Shown here in pieces: positions 1 through 6,091 of a stretch of 8,374 bases of DNA; the stretch's first letter is position 1; each line of letters begins with the position of its first letter. The stretch lies in assembly GCA_024710445.1 (NCBI GenBank), contig JANJUT010000020.1:1-8374 (forward strand). The letters run 5' to 3'. The notes beneath the pieces were generated by a model. It made no database searches, was not told the DNA's origin, and saw only the letters and a list, made by a program, of their open reading frames with translations. The stretch is from Thiobacillus sp. (GTDB lineage: Bacteria; Pseudomonadota; Gammaproteobacteria; Burkholderiales; Thiobacillaceae). The translations under genes were made by a program, and so were the position numbers.

Positions 1-518
1 AGCACTACGTGCTCTGCTCTAGAGGGGCGTCCTATGCAATGCTGCTCGCAGCCAGACAGGGCCCAGGAAGTCTAAACATTTGAGCGGAAGATGGCCGCAC
101 TTAATATGTGTCTATTGGAGGTGTATTGCCAACGGCTGCCGTATAGCGGACATAGGTCAACGGCGGCAACTGACCAGTTTGCGGTCAGTGATGGACAGTC
201 GCTCGTTCGTAGCTATGGCCGATAAGCAGGCCAACAGTCTGAAATCCTATCCGGCAGCTTGAAGATCAGCAAGCCGCCACCAAGAATACTGAAGTCATCA
301 GGCCGCTCAGGGTCGATTGCTATCGGTCAACGCACCTGAAGCCCTATGGGGGCCACATTTCGCATAGCCTGTTTCGTTTCGCTCTGCTTTGAAAGTTGAT
401 GTCCTGTTTGTAGATGATGGTCGTGGCTTCCACTGTCAAGCGGTGTCATCGATCAGCCAGCCTTTCTTTCAAAAACAACTATTCTGGAACTTGTCAGGCA
501 AATAGTAAGGGGCAAGAA
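1..518. other. Gene-free left region
   Basis: No convincing gene is visible in this stretch. Stop codons are frequent, and the open frames present (for example 80-262 and the upstream extension 414-518 of the hsp20 frame) have no family resemblance and no good ribosome binding site. Two short frames open at the left edge end at 75 and 83 and could be the tail of an outside gene, but neither is recognisable. The region contains a 7-bp inverted repeat with a 7-nt loop (ACTGACC 169-175, GGTCAGT 183-189) and the 8-mer GGTCAACG twice (155-162 and 325-332). A poor sigma-70-like match lies at 389-394 (TTGAAA) and 411-416 (TAGATG) with a 16-nt spacer. It may hold the hsp20 promoter, but I cannot place it with confidence. 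Confidence 0.6.
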
Positions 519-521
519 ATG
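463..521 (+). promoter_or_regulatory. Possible hairpin masking the hsp20 ribosome binding site
   Basis: The hsp20 Shine-Dalgarno sequence AAGGGG (507-512) lies 6 nt before the ATG at 519. Bases CTTGTC (490-495) can pair with GGCAAG (511-516) in a 6-bp stem with one G-T wobble, covering the last two G of the Shine-Dalgarno sequence. An alternative pairing joins TTTCTT (463-468) to AAGAAA (514-519), which includes the A of the start codon. Weak hairpins that hide the ribosome binding site and melt on warming (ROSE and fourU thermometers) are known before small heat-shock genes in proteobacteria. I see no ROSE consensus here, so this is a structural guess only. Confidence 0.25.
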
Positions 522-1025
522 AAACTGGAATCATTGAAGGAAGGCTTGAGTTCGGTATGGGATAACGTGTCCGATGGCTGGCGCCACCTGACCCAGTCGG
601 CCGCCGGGGCGATCACCCGCTTTCGGCCGGGTGAGCATGCGAACTTGCCGATCCAGGACGAGGTCGATGACGAGGGGTATCAGCCAGGCCGTGGCTGGGC
701 GATGCTGGGTGGCGACGTGTTCGAGGACGACGATCGCCTGGTGGTGCGCCTGGAAATTCCCGGCATGGAAAAGGACGACATCAACATCAGCGTGCGTGAT
801 GACGCGCTGGTGGTGAGCGGCGAGAAGCACTTTGCGCGCGAGGAAACCGAAGGCCGCTGGCGGGTCATGCAATGCGCCTATGGCAGCTTCCGCCGGGTGG
901 TGCCGCTGTCGATCCCGGTGCTGGCCGATCAGGCGCAGGCGAGCTACAAGCGCGGGGTGCTGCGGGTGTCATTGCCCAAGGCGGCGCCCGGCGAGCCGAA
1001 ATCGGTTTCGATCAAGGTTGAATAG
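519..1025 (+). CDS. hsp20: Hsp20/alpha-crystallin family small heat-shock protein
   Basis: A 168-residue small heat-shock protein, an ATP-independent cytoplasmic holdase that binds unfolding proteins until the DnaK and ClpB systems refold them. The N-terminal arm (1-62) has charged and aromatic residues (WDNVSDGW). The alpha-crystallin domain spans about 65-153, with family signatures LEIPGMEKDDINISV (78-92), YGSFRRVVPL (121-130) and GVLRVSLPK (146-154). The C-terminal tail carries an I-x-V anchor (I165, V167), the motif used for oligomer assembly. The ATG at 519 is chosen because AAGGGG stands 6 nt upstream and the protein then has normal family length. The frame stays open up to an ATG at 414, but those extra 35 residues look non-coding. 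It is monocistronic, ends at a strong terminator and converges on the DUF4202 gene. No clear sigma-32 promoter is visible upstream. Confidence 0.93.
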   Translation: MKLESLKEGLSSVWDNVSDGWRHLTQSAAGAITRFRPGEHANLPIQDEVDDEGYQPGRGWAMLGGDVFEDDDRLVVRLEIPGMEKDDINISVRDDALVVSGEKHFAREETEGRWRVMQCAYGSFRRVVPLSIPVLADQAQASYKRGVLRVSLPKAAPGEPKSVSIKVE

Positions 1026-1060
1026 GGCCTTGAACGCATGACAGGTGCAAGCGACTGAAT

Positions 1061-1095
1061 GGGGGAAGGCAGACGTCTGCCGCCCCCTGCTTTTT
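1061..1095 (+). terminator. Rho-independent terminator of hsp20
   Basis: GGGGG (1061-1065) pairs with CCCCC (1083-1087), enclosing the perfect 14-bp palindrome GGCAGACGTCTGCC (1068-1081). TGC and then five T (1091-1095) follow. The tip of the palindrome must open to form a loop. The T-run is on the + strand side only, so it best serves hsp20. It sits just beyond the stop codon of the convergent DUF4202 gene, where the same hairpin would form without a U-run. Confidence 0.8.
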
Positions 1096-1099
1096 GCCG

Positions 1100-1693
1100 T
1101 CAGCTGATCGCCTTGGTGATCAGGGGCACCAGGGGTTCCGGCAGCTTGATCTTGCCGGACAGGGCAAAGGCCTGGGCATTCTTCGACATTTTTTGCCATG
1201 TCTTGCGGATGATCTCCAGCCACTTCGTTTCATCGTATTCGGGCTTGCTCTGGGCGAAGGCCAGCATGTAATGCTCGATGAAGACGAGGTCGGCAATATC
1301 CTCCAGCAGCTGCGTTTCCGGATTGCTCTTGATGCCGCGCTTGCCCACAGCCTTCTTGACGCGTTCGATCATCGCATCGTCATAGCCGGCCTGGCGCATC
1401 AGTTCGCCGGCCGTGTCGGCCTGGCGCGTGTACAGTCCGGTACGCCATGCATGGTAGCCTTCCTTGGTCATCGGGTAGGAGTCGCGTGGCACGGTCCAGC
1501 GCTTGATGTGCTGGGCGCGCACCGCCAGTTGCGATGCCTCGGAGGCATCCGGCGCAAAGCGGCCGATCATGTCCGACATGCGCTTGCTGTAGAGCAGTTC
1601 CTTCGGCTGACCCTCATCCAGGTTGGGGTCTTCGGCGTTGGCCGCATCGAACAGTGCCAGGGCCTGGTTAAAACGGGTTGGGTTCTCGATCAT
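1100..1693 (-). CDS. DUF4202 domain-containing protein
   Basis: A 197-residue soluble protein, recognised as the DUF4202 family by its overall pattern: an N-terminal helix with ALALFDAANAEDPN (11-24), PKELLYSKRMSDMI (30-43), the signature QHIKRWTVPRDSYPM (61-75), a mixed middle helix with YHAWRTGLY (80-88), then LEDIADLVFIEHY (130-142) and IIRKTWQKMS (161-170). The length is normal for the family and there is no signal peptide or membrane segment. The biochemical function is not known to me. The conserved His62, Arg65, Arg70, Tyr73, Glu131, Asp132 and Glu140 suggest a helical protein with a polar active or binding site, but I infer no reaction. The ATG at 1693 has AGGA 8 nt upstream. It is a single-gene unit convergent to hsp20 and divergent from the alkene reductase gene. 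A sigma-32-like promoter lies just upstream. Confidence 0.85.
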   Translation of the reverse strand: MIENPTRFNQALALFDAANAEDPNLDEGQPKELLYSKRMSDMIGRFAPDASEASQLAVRAQHIKRWTVPRDSYPMTKEGYHAWRTGLYTRQADTAGELMRQAGYDDAMIERVKKAVGKRGIKSNPETQLLEDIADLVFIEHYMLAFAQSKPEYDETKWLEIIRKTWQKMSKNAQAFALSGKIKLPEPLVPLITKAIS

Positions 1694-1717
1694 TCTTCAG
1701 TTCCTGGTTGCTGATAA

Positions 1718-1747
1718 ATATGGGGTTGCAAGAGTATGCGTGGCAAG
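1718..1747 (-). promoter_or_regulatory. Sigma-32-like (heat-shock) promoter candidate for the DUF4202 gene
   Basis: Read on the - strand, CTTGCCA (1747-1741) is followed after 15 nt by CCCCATAT (1725-1718). The known RpoH consensus is about CTTGAA, 13-17 nt, CCCCAT-T. The -10 part matches it fully and the -35 part in four of six bases. Transcription would begin about 20 nt before the ATG at 1693, leaving room for the AGGA ribosome binding site. This is a visual match, not a scored one. Confidence 0.4.
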
Positions 1748-1765
1748 CTTCGGGCCACCTGACGA

Positions 1766-1798
1766 GCAGGCATGTTCCCCGGCCGGCGAACGTGCTGC
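1766..1798. repeat. Imperfect inverted repeat in the divergent spacer
   Basis: GCAG (1766-1769) plus CATGTTC (1771-1777) pair with GAACGTGCTGC (1788-1798). The result is an 11-bp stem with one bulged G (1770), one G-T pair and a 10-nt loop that contains CCGGCCGG (1779-1786). No T-run follows on either strand, so it is not a normal terminator. It could be an operator or a stray repeat unit. It lies upstream of both divergent promoters, about 108 nt from the nemA start and 73 nt from the DUF4202 gene start. Confidence 0.4.
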
Positions 1799-1865
1799 CC
1801 GGCTTAGGCTAACTGGACTTTGGGGCTGGTGTTGGCAAATTCAAGCCAGACGATGACAAGGCAGT

Positions 1866-1884
1866 TGCCTATCATGCCTATAGG
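1866..1884 (+). promoter_or_regulatory. Direct repeat and short palindrome before the alkene reductase gene
   Basis: The heptamer TGCCTAT occurs at 1866-1872 and again at 1875-1881, 9 nt apart, and the second copy runs into the palindrome CCTATAGG (1877-1884). TATAGG (1879-1884) is a possible -10 box, but I find no good -35 box at normal spacing, so the promoter may depend on an activator or simply be elsewhere. TetR-type NemR control is known for E. coli nemA, but this site does not obviously match its operator. Confidence 0.25.
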
Positions 1885-1905
1885 GCTTAACTAAAGGAAT
1901 TTATC

Positions 1906-2985
1906 GTGACCGATCTTTTCTCTCCCGCCCGTTTCGGCGCCATTGACCTTGCGAATCGTGTGGTGATGTCGTCTCTGACACGCAATCGCGCGGGCGCGGG
2001 CAATGTGCCGACGCCATTGATTGCCGAATACTATCGTCAGCGTGCATCGGCCGGCCTGATTTTGACCGAGGCCACGCCGATTTGCGCGGAGGGGCACGGC
2101 TATCCGCGTACGCCTGGCATTCATACTGCCGAGCAGGTTGCGGGCTGGAAAGCGGTGACGGATGCGGTGCATGGCGCGGGCGGCAAGATCGCCGTTCAGC
2201 TCTGGCATGTGGGGCGGATTTCGCATCCGGACCTGCAGCCGGGCGGCATTCTGCCGGTAGCGCCTTCCGCGATTCGCCCGGTCGGCCAGGTGTTCACCGG
2301 ACAGGCGATGAAGGATTACGTGACGCCGCGGGCACTCGATCTTTCTGAGATCCCCGCCCTGATCAAGACCTACGCCGAGGCTGCCCGCAATGCGCTGGAC
2401 GCGGGGTTTGACGGCGTGGAAATTCATGCCGGGAATGGTTATCTGCTGGATCAGTTCCTGCGCTCGTCCACCAATCAGCGCACGGATGGCTATGGCGGCA
2501 GCGCGGAAAAGCGCGCACGTTTGTTGCTGGAGGTGATGGATGCGGTGTGCAAGGCAATCGGACCGGATCGCGTCGGTCTGCGCCTGTCGCCGGTGACGCC
2601 GTTCAACGATATCAGCGACGACAACCCGCAAGACACCTTCGAGTATGTGGTGGGGCAACTCAATCCTTTCCGCCTGGCGTTTCTGGATATTCTGCAGGGA
2701 ACGGGTGGCGCGCCCAGGGAGACGTGGCTGCCGTTTGATTACGACCGGCTGCGCGAACGGTATGTGGGCAACCTGATCCGCAACAATGGCTATGATTTTT
2801 TGACAGCGCAGGAGGCAGTGACTTCAGGGGCCGCCGATGCCATCGCGTTTGGCCGCTTGATGCTGGCCAACCCGGATCTGGTCGAGCGCTTCCGGCGGGG
2901 AGCGGCGTTGAACGCGCCCGATTACGACAGGTTCTATTCGGGCGAGGAGAAGGGCTATACCGATTACCCCGTGCTGCAGGACTGA
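1906..2985 (+). CDS. nemA: Alkene reductase, Old Yellow Enzyme family (NemA-like)
   Basis: A 359-residue FMN-dependent NAD(P)H:flavin oxidoreductase of the Old Yellow Enzyme family, a cytoplasmic TIM barrel. Family members reduce activated C=C bonds in electrophiles such as N-ethylmaleimide, and also nitro compounds. Visible motifs: MSSLTRNRA with the flavin-tuning Thr25; EYYRQRASAGLILTEAT (41-57); QLWHVGR (98-104); catalytic HAGNGYL with His174, Asn177 and Tyr179; RTDGYGGSAEKRAR (192-205); phosphate-binding AFGRLMLANPDL (314-325); and a C-terminal YTDYP typical of NemA. All key residues are present, and the His/Asn pair is of the yeast OYE type rather than the His/His of E. coli NemA. The length is normal. 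The start is GTG, supported by AAGGA (1894-1898) 7 nt upstream. Its natural substrate cannot be told from sequence. The stop codon lies one base from the stop of the convergent rsmA. Confidence 0.93.
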   Translation: MTDLFSPARFGAIDLANRVVMSSLTRNRAGAGNVPTPLIAEYYRQRASAGLILTEATPICAEGHGYPRTPGIHTAEQVAGWKAVTDAVHGAGGKIAVQLWHVGRISHPDLQPGGILPVAPSAIRPVGQVFTGQAMKDYVTPRALDLSEIPALIKTYAEAARNALDAGFDGVEIHAGNGYLLDQFLRSSTNQRTDGYGGSAEKRARLLLEVMDAVCKAIGPDRVGLRLSPVTPFNDISDDNPQDTFEYVVGQLNPFRLAFLDILQGTGGAPRETWLPFDYDRLRERYVGNLIRNNGYDFLTAQEAVTSGAADAIAFGRLMLANPDLVERFRRGAALNAPDYDRFYSGEEKGYTDYPVLQD

Positions 2986-2986
2986 T

Positions 2987-3754
2987 TTACTGCCGAGCCA
3001 GGCGTTGGGTAATCGCTTCGTAATCGGCGACGGCGAGGTTTTCCGCACGCTTGCCAGAATCAATTCCCAGGGCGCTGAAATCGTCTGCAGTCAGCAGGCT
3101 GCCCAGGGTGTTGCGCAGTGTTTTGCGACGCTGCGAAAAGGCCGCCGCGACCACGCGTGCGAACAGGACTTCGTCGAGCTGCACGATTTCGGCGGGCGTT
3201 TTGGGGATCAGGCGCACCACGGCCGAATCCACCTTGGGCGGTGGATTGAACGCGGTGGGCGGCACATCCAGCAGCCATTCCAGATGAAAGCGGCGCTGCA
3301 GCATGATGGTCAGCCGCCCGTAGTCGTTGGTGGACGGTTCGGCGACCATGCGCTCGACCACTTCCTTCTGCAGCATGAAGGTCATGTCGCGGATGTGCGC
3401 GGCAAATTCCATCAGGTGGAACAGCAGCGGGGTGGAGATGTTGTACGGCAGGTTGCCGACGATGCGCAGGTCGCTGCCCAGGGTCGAGAAATCAAATTTC
3501 AGCGCATCGCTGCTGTGAACCGTGAGGCGGTCGGTGCCCCAGGTTTTTTGCAGGCGCGCGACGATGTCGCGATCCAGTTCGACCGCATGCAAATGCGGTA
3601 CACGCTCGAGCAAGGGCTTGGTCAGCGCGCCCAGTCCCGGACCGATTTCGACGACGGTTTCGCCCGCGTGCGGATGGATGGCGTTGACGATGGCGTGGAT
3701 GATGCCATCGTCGATCAGGAAATTCTGGCCGAAGCGCTTGCGTGGAATGTGCAT
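2987..3754 (-). CDS. rsmA: 16S rRNA (adenine1518/1519-N6)-dimethyltransferase RsmA (KsgA)
   Basis: A 255-residue S-adenosylmethionine-dependent enzyme that dimethylates two adjacent adenines in the helix 45 loop of 16S rRNA during 30S maturation. Its loss gives kasugamycin resistance in other bacteria. Visible: the N-terminal family signature RKRFGQNFL (5-13), SAM-binding motif [11 protein letters not shown] (36-45), the ribose-contacting acidic residue in VELD (Glu59), SDAL with Asp83, catalytic NLPYNIS (101-107), [10 protein letters not shown] (171-180) and QRRKTLRN (208-215). The length is typical. The ATG at 3754 gives the usual N-terminus. The frame stays open upstream to 4129, but that part is the shadow of pdxA. 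It is the last gene of the operon, one nucleotide after the pdxA stop, so translational coupling is likely. No terminator is visible before the tail of nemA on the other strand. Confidence 0.97.
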   Translation of the reverse strand: MHIPRKRFGQNFLIDDGIIHAIVNAIHPHAGETVVEIGPGLGALTKPLLERVPHLHAVELDRDIVARLQKTWGTDRLTVHSSDALKFDFSTLGSDLRIVGNLPYNISTPLLFHLMEFAAHIRDMTFMLQKEVVERMVAEPSTNDYGRLTIMLQRRFHLEWLLDVPPTAFNPPPKVDSAVVRLIPKTPAEIVQLDEVLFARVVAAAFSQRRKTLRNTLGSLLTADDFSALGIDSGKRAENLAVADYEAITQRLARQ

Positions 3755-3755
3755 G

Positions 3756-4781
3756 TCAGGTGCGCGCGCCGGGTGTCTGCTGCGTGACCATGTCGAGTGC
3801 CATCTCGATGGCAGCCAGCAGGCTGCCCACTTCCGCGCGGCCCGTGCCGGCGAGGTCGAGCGCGGTGCCATGGTCGACCGAGGTGCGGATGAAGGGCAGG
3901 CCCAGCGTGACGTTGACGCCGGCGCCGAAGCTGGCGTACTTGAGCACCGGCAGACCCTGGTCGTGATACATCGCCAGCACGGCATCGCAGGGTTCGTGAC
4001 GTATCCGTGAGAACAGCGTGTCGGCGGGCAGGGGGCCAACGAGGTCCATCCCCTGTGCACGCAGCCGCGCGAGTACCGGTTCGACAATACTGATTTCCTC
4101 GTGTCCCAGATGGCCGGATTCGCCGGCATGCGGGTTGAGCCCGGCGACCGCGATGCGTGGCCCGGGGATGCCGAATTTGTGTTTCAGGTCGGCATGCAGG
4201 ATGCGGATCACTTCGTCGAGCAGCGTGGGGGTGATGGCGTCGGCCACGTCGCGCAGGGGCAGGTGGGTGGTCGCCAGCGCCACGCGCAGACCGCCGCCGA
4301 CGAGCATCATCACGACCCTGGGCGTGCCGCTGTGCCCGGCCAGATATTCGGTATGGCCGGTAAAGGAAAAACCGGCATCGTTGATGATGCCCTTGTGTAC
4401 CGGCGCGGTGACGACGGCGTGATACGAGCCGTTCAGGCAGCCGGCGAGCGCGACATCGAGCAGGGCCAGCACGTGGGCGCTGTTGCTGGCGTCAAGCTCA
4501 CCCGGCGTGACGGCCGTGGCGATCGGAATATGGTGCACGTGCAACGCACCCGGCTGATGCGGGGGAATGATGTCGCTGCGGATGAAGTTGACGTGAATGC
4601 CCAGTTGCGCAGCGCGGGTACGCAGCACTTCGATGTCGCCCAGTACCGAAAGACGGCAGGGCAGTTCCTGATGCGACAGCGCAATACAGAGATCGGGGCC
4701 GACCCCGGCCGGCTCACCCGCAGTGAGGGCCAGGACGGGCAGTTTGGCGGCTTCATTCACCCCGGAATGTGTCTCGGTCAA
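3756..4781 (-). CDS. pdxA: 4-hydroxythreonine-4-phosphate dehydrogenase PdxA
   Basis: A 341-residue NAD-dependent, metal-binding dehydrogenase. It oxidises 4-phosphohydroxy-L-threonine to 3-amino-2-oxopropyl phosphate, which PdxJ then uses to make pyridoxine 5'-phosphate (DXP-dependent vitamin B6 route). Visible: [10 protein letters not shown] (22-31), TAPVHKG (125-131), FTGHTEYLA (140-148), and the three metal-ligand histidines expected from E. coli PdxA, in TTHLPL (His173), NPHAGE (His218) and [11 protein letters not shown] (His273). [14 protein letters not shown] (301-314) closes the active site. The start is uncertain. The TTG at 4781 overlaps the surA stop in a TTGA arrangement and probably relies on coupling, since no good Shine-Dalgarno sequence is seen. 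A GTG at 4760 would give a 334-residue protein closer to the E. coli N-terminus. No ATG start is available. Confidence 0.96.
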   Translation of the reverse strand: MTETHSGVNEAAKLPVLALTAGEPAGVGPDLCIALSHQELPCRLSVLGDIEVLRTRAAQLGIHVNFIRSDIIPPHQPGALHVHHIPIATAVTPGELDASNSAHVLALLDVALAGCLNGSYHAVVTAPVHKGIINDAGFSFTGHTEYLAGHSGTPRVVMMLVGGGLRVALATTHLPLRDVADAITPTLLDEVIRILHADLKHKFGIPGPRIAVAGLNPHAGESGHLGHEEISIVEPVLARLRAQGMDLVGPLPADTLFSRIRHEPCDAVLAMYHDQGLPVLKYASFGAGVNVTLGLPFIRTSVDHGTALDLAGTGRAEVGSLLAAIEMALDMVTQQTPGART

Positions 4782-6091
4782 TCGATCGGCCGCAGTTCAA
4801 CGTAGGCCGAGTCACGAATCTGTCGTACCCAGTCCTGGAAGGCTTCTTCAGCCTTGCGCTCGCGAATCGCCTGACGCGCCAGCAGCTTCTGACGCTCCTG
4901 CGTGACATCCTGGTCGCGACGCTCCAGTACCTGGATCAGATGCCAGCCAAAAGGCGATTGAATGGGCGCGCTGACTTCGCCCGGCTTCAGGGCATCCATT
5001 GCCTTTTCAAAATCGGGCACGGTGTCGCCGGGGTTGATCCAGCCCAGATCGCCGCCTTTGGCCGCGCTGGCATCGTCGGAATGCAGGCGCGCCAGTTCAT
5101 CGAATTTCACGCCATTGTCGATGCGCTCCTTGAGCTGCAGCAGACGGTTGCGGGCATCCGATTCCGAGGTCAGTTCGTTGGTCTTGATGAGGATGTGGCG
5201 CGCGTGCGTTTGCGTGACGTTGAGCGTGGCATCGAGTCCGCGCTTGTCGTTGAGCTTGAGAATGTGAAAGCCGTTGCTGCTTTTGAGCAGCGGGCTGATC
5301 TGGCCGGGCTGCAGCGGCTTGAGCGCTTCGACAAACATCTCGGGCAGCTTGCCGCTGGCGCGCCAGCCGAAGGCGCCGCCTTGCAGCGCGTTGGAGGCAT
5401 CGGAATAACTGGCGGACATCTGGGCAAAATCCGCCCCGTTCCTGAGCTGGTTGAGGACCTCCTCGGCGCGGGCATGGCGTGCCTGGATTTGCTCGGGTGA
5501 AGCGTTCTCCGGCAGGGTGAGCAGAATGTGCGCGAAGTTGTATTCCGTTTCGACACCCTGTTGCACCAGGGTTTGCAGATAGCCTTCGATTTCGGAATCG
5601 TTGACCGAAATACGGTTGTCCACGTCGCGTTCGCGTGCGCGGGCAATCAGGATTTCATTGCGAATGGTGGTGCGCATGGTGTCGATGCTCTGGCCGTTCT
5701 GCTCCATGGCGGCTTGCAGCCCGGCGATGTCGAGCTTGTTTTGCGCGGCGATGCGCTGCAGTGCGCGCTCGACCTGGGTTGGATCGACCCGCACGCCAGT
5801 GTTGCGGGCATGTTGCTGCAGGCAGAGTTCGGTCACCATGCGCTCGAGCAATTGTTTCTCCAGCACCTCGCGCGGCGGCAACGGGGTGTTCTGTCGCGAC
5901 AGGCTTTGGACAATATCGTTGTAGCGCCTGGTCAGCTCCTGCCGGGTGATGACCTCGTCATTGACGACTGCGACGATGTGGTCGAGTGGTGTGGTGGCGG
6001 CATGGGCGGGAAACGCAGCCGATCCAGCGAGCATCACCAGTGCCAGCATCCAGTGCGGGCGGAGCCATTCAGGGCGTTTGAAGTATTTCAT
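4778..6091 (-). CDS. surA: Periplasmic chaperone and peptidyl-prolyl isomerase SurA
   Basis: A 437-residue periplasmic chaperone that escorts unfolded outer-membrane proteins to the BAM complex; LptD is a known strong client. A Sec signal peptide is clear: a basic, aromatic n-region, the hydrophobic core MLALVMLAGSAAF (15-27) and likely cleavage after PAHA (about residue 31). Then comes the SurA N-domain (about 35-175, starting DHIVAVVNDEVITRQEL). Parvulin domain 1 (about 186-281) includes FAHILL and FGWRASGKLPEMF. Parvulin domain 2 (about 297-390) includes ARHILIK, GGDLGWINPG and FGWHLIQV. A C-terminal helix (about 396-430) returns to the chaperone core. The ATG at 6091 is preferred; a GTG at 6115 would add eight residues before the signal peptide. 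Neither has a strong Shine-Dalgarno sequence. The gene overlaps the 3' end of lptD by 23 nt, suggesting translational coupling. Confidence 0.96.
   Translation of the reverse strand: MKYFKRPEWLRPHWMLALVMLAGSAAFPAHAATTPLDHIVAVVNDEVITRQELTRRYNDIVQSLSRQNTPLPPREVLEKQLLERMVTELCLQQHARNTGVRVDPTQVERALQRIAAQNKLDIAGLQAAMEQNGQSIDTMRTTIRNEILIARARERDVDNRISVNDSEIEGYLQTLVQQGVETEYNFAHILLTLPENASPEQIQARHARAEEVLNQLRNGADFAQMSASYSDASNALQGGAFGWRASGKLPEMFVEALKPLQPGQISPLLKSSNGFHILKLNDKRGLDATLNVTQTHARHILIKTNELTSESDARNRLLQLKERIDNGVKFDELARLHSDDASAAKGGDLGWINPGDTVPDFEKAMDALKPGEVSAPIQSPFGWHLIQVLERRDQDVTQERQKLLARQAIRERKAEEAFQDWVRQIRDSAYVELRPID

Noticed and set aside
80..262. 60-codon frame in the left region
   Set aside because: No ribosome binding site, no recognisable motif, and composition unlike the neighbouring genes.
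414..518. Upstream in-frame ATG at 414 for hsp20
   Set aside because: The extra 35 residues do not resemble small heat-shock proteins, while the ATG at 519 has a good Shine-Dalgarno sequence and gives normal length.
1094..1714. A 206-codon + strand frame antisense to the DUF4202 gene
   Set aside because: The - strand protein matches a known family from end to end; the + strand product has no recognisable motif and begins inside the hsp20 terminator.
1891..2658. A 255-codon - strand frame antisense to nemA
   Set aside because: It is opposite a full-length Old Yellow Enzyme gene, rich in Arg and His as shadow translations usually are, and has no family pattern.
3755..4129. N-terminal extension of the rsmA frame up to 4129
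   Set aside because: The extra 125 residues overlap pdxA in another frame, are rich in Ser, Arg, Pro and Cys with no homology pattern, and the normal RsmA N-terminus begins at 3754.
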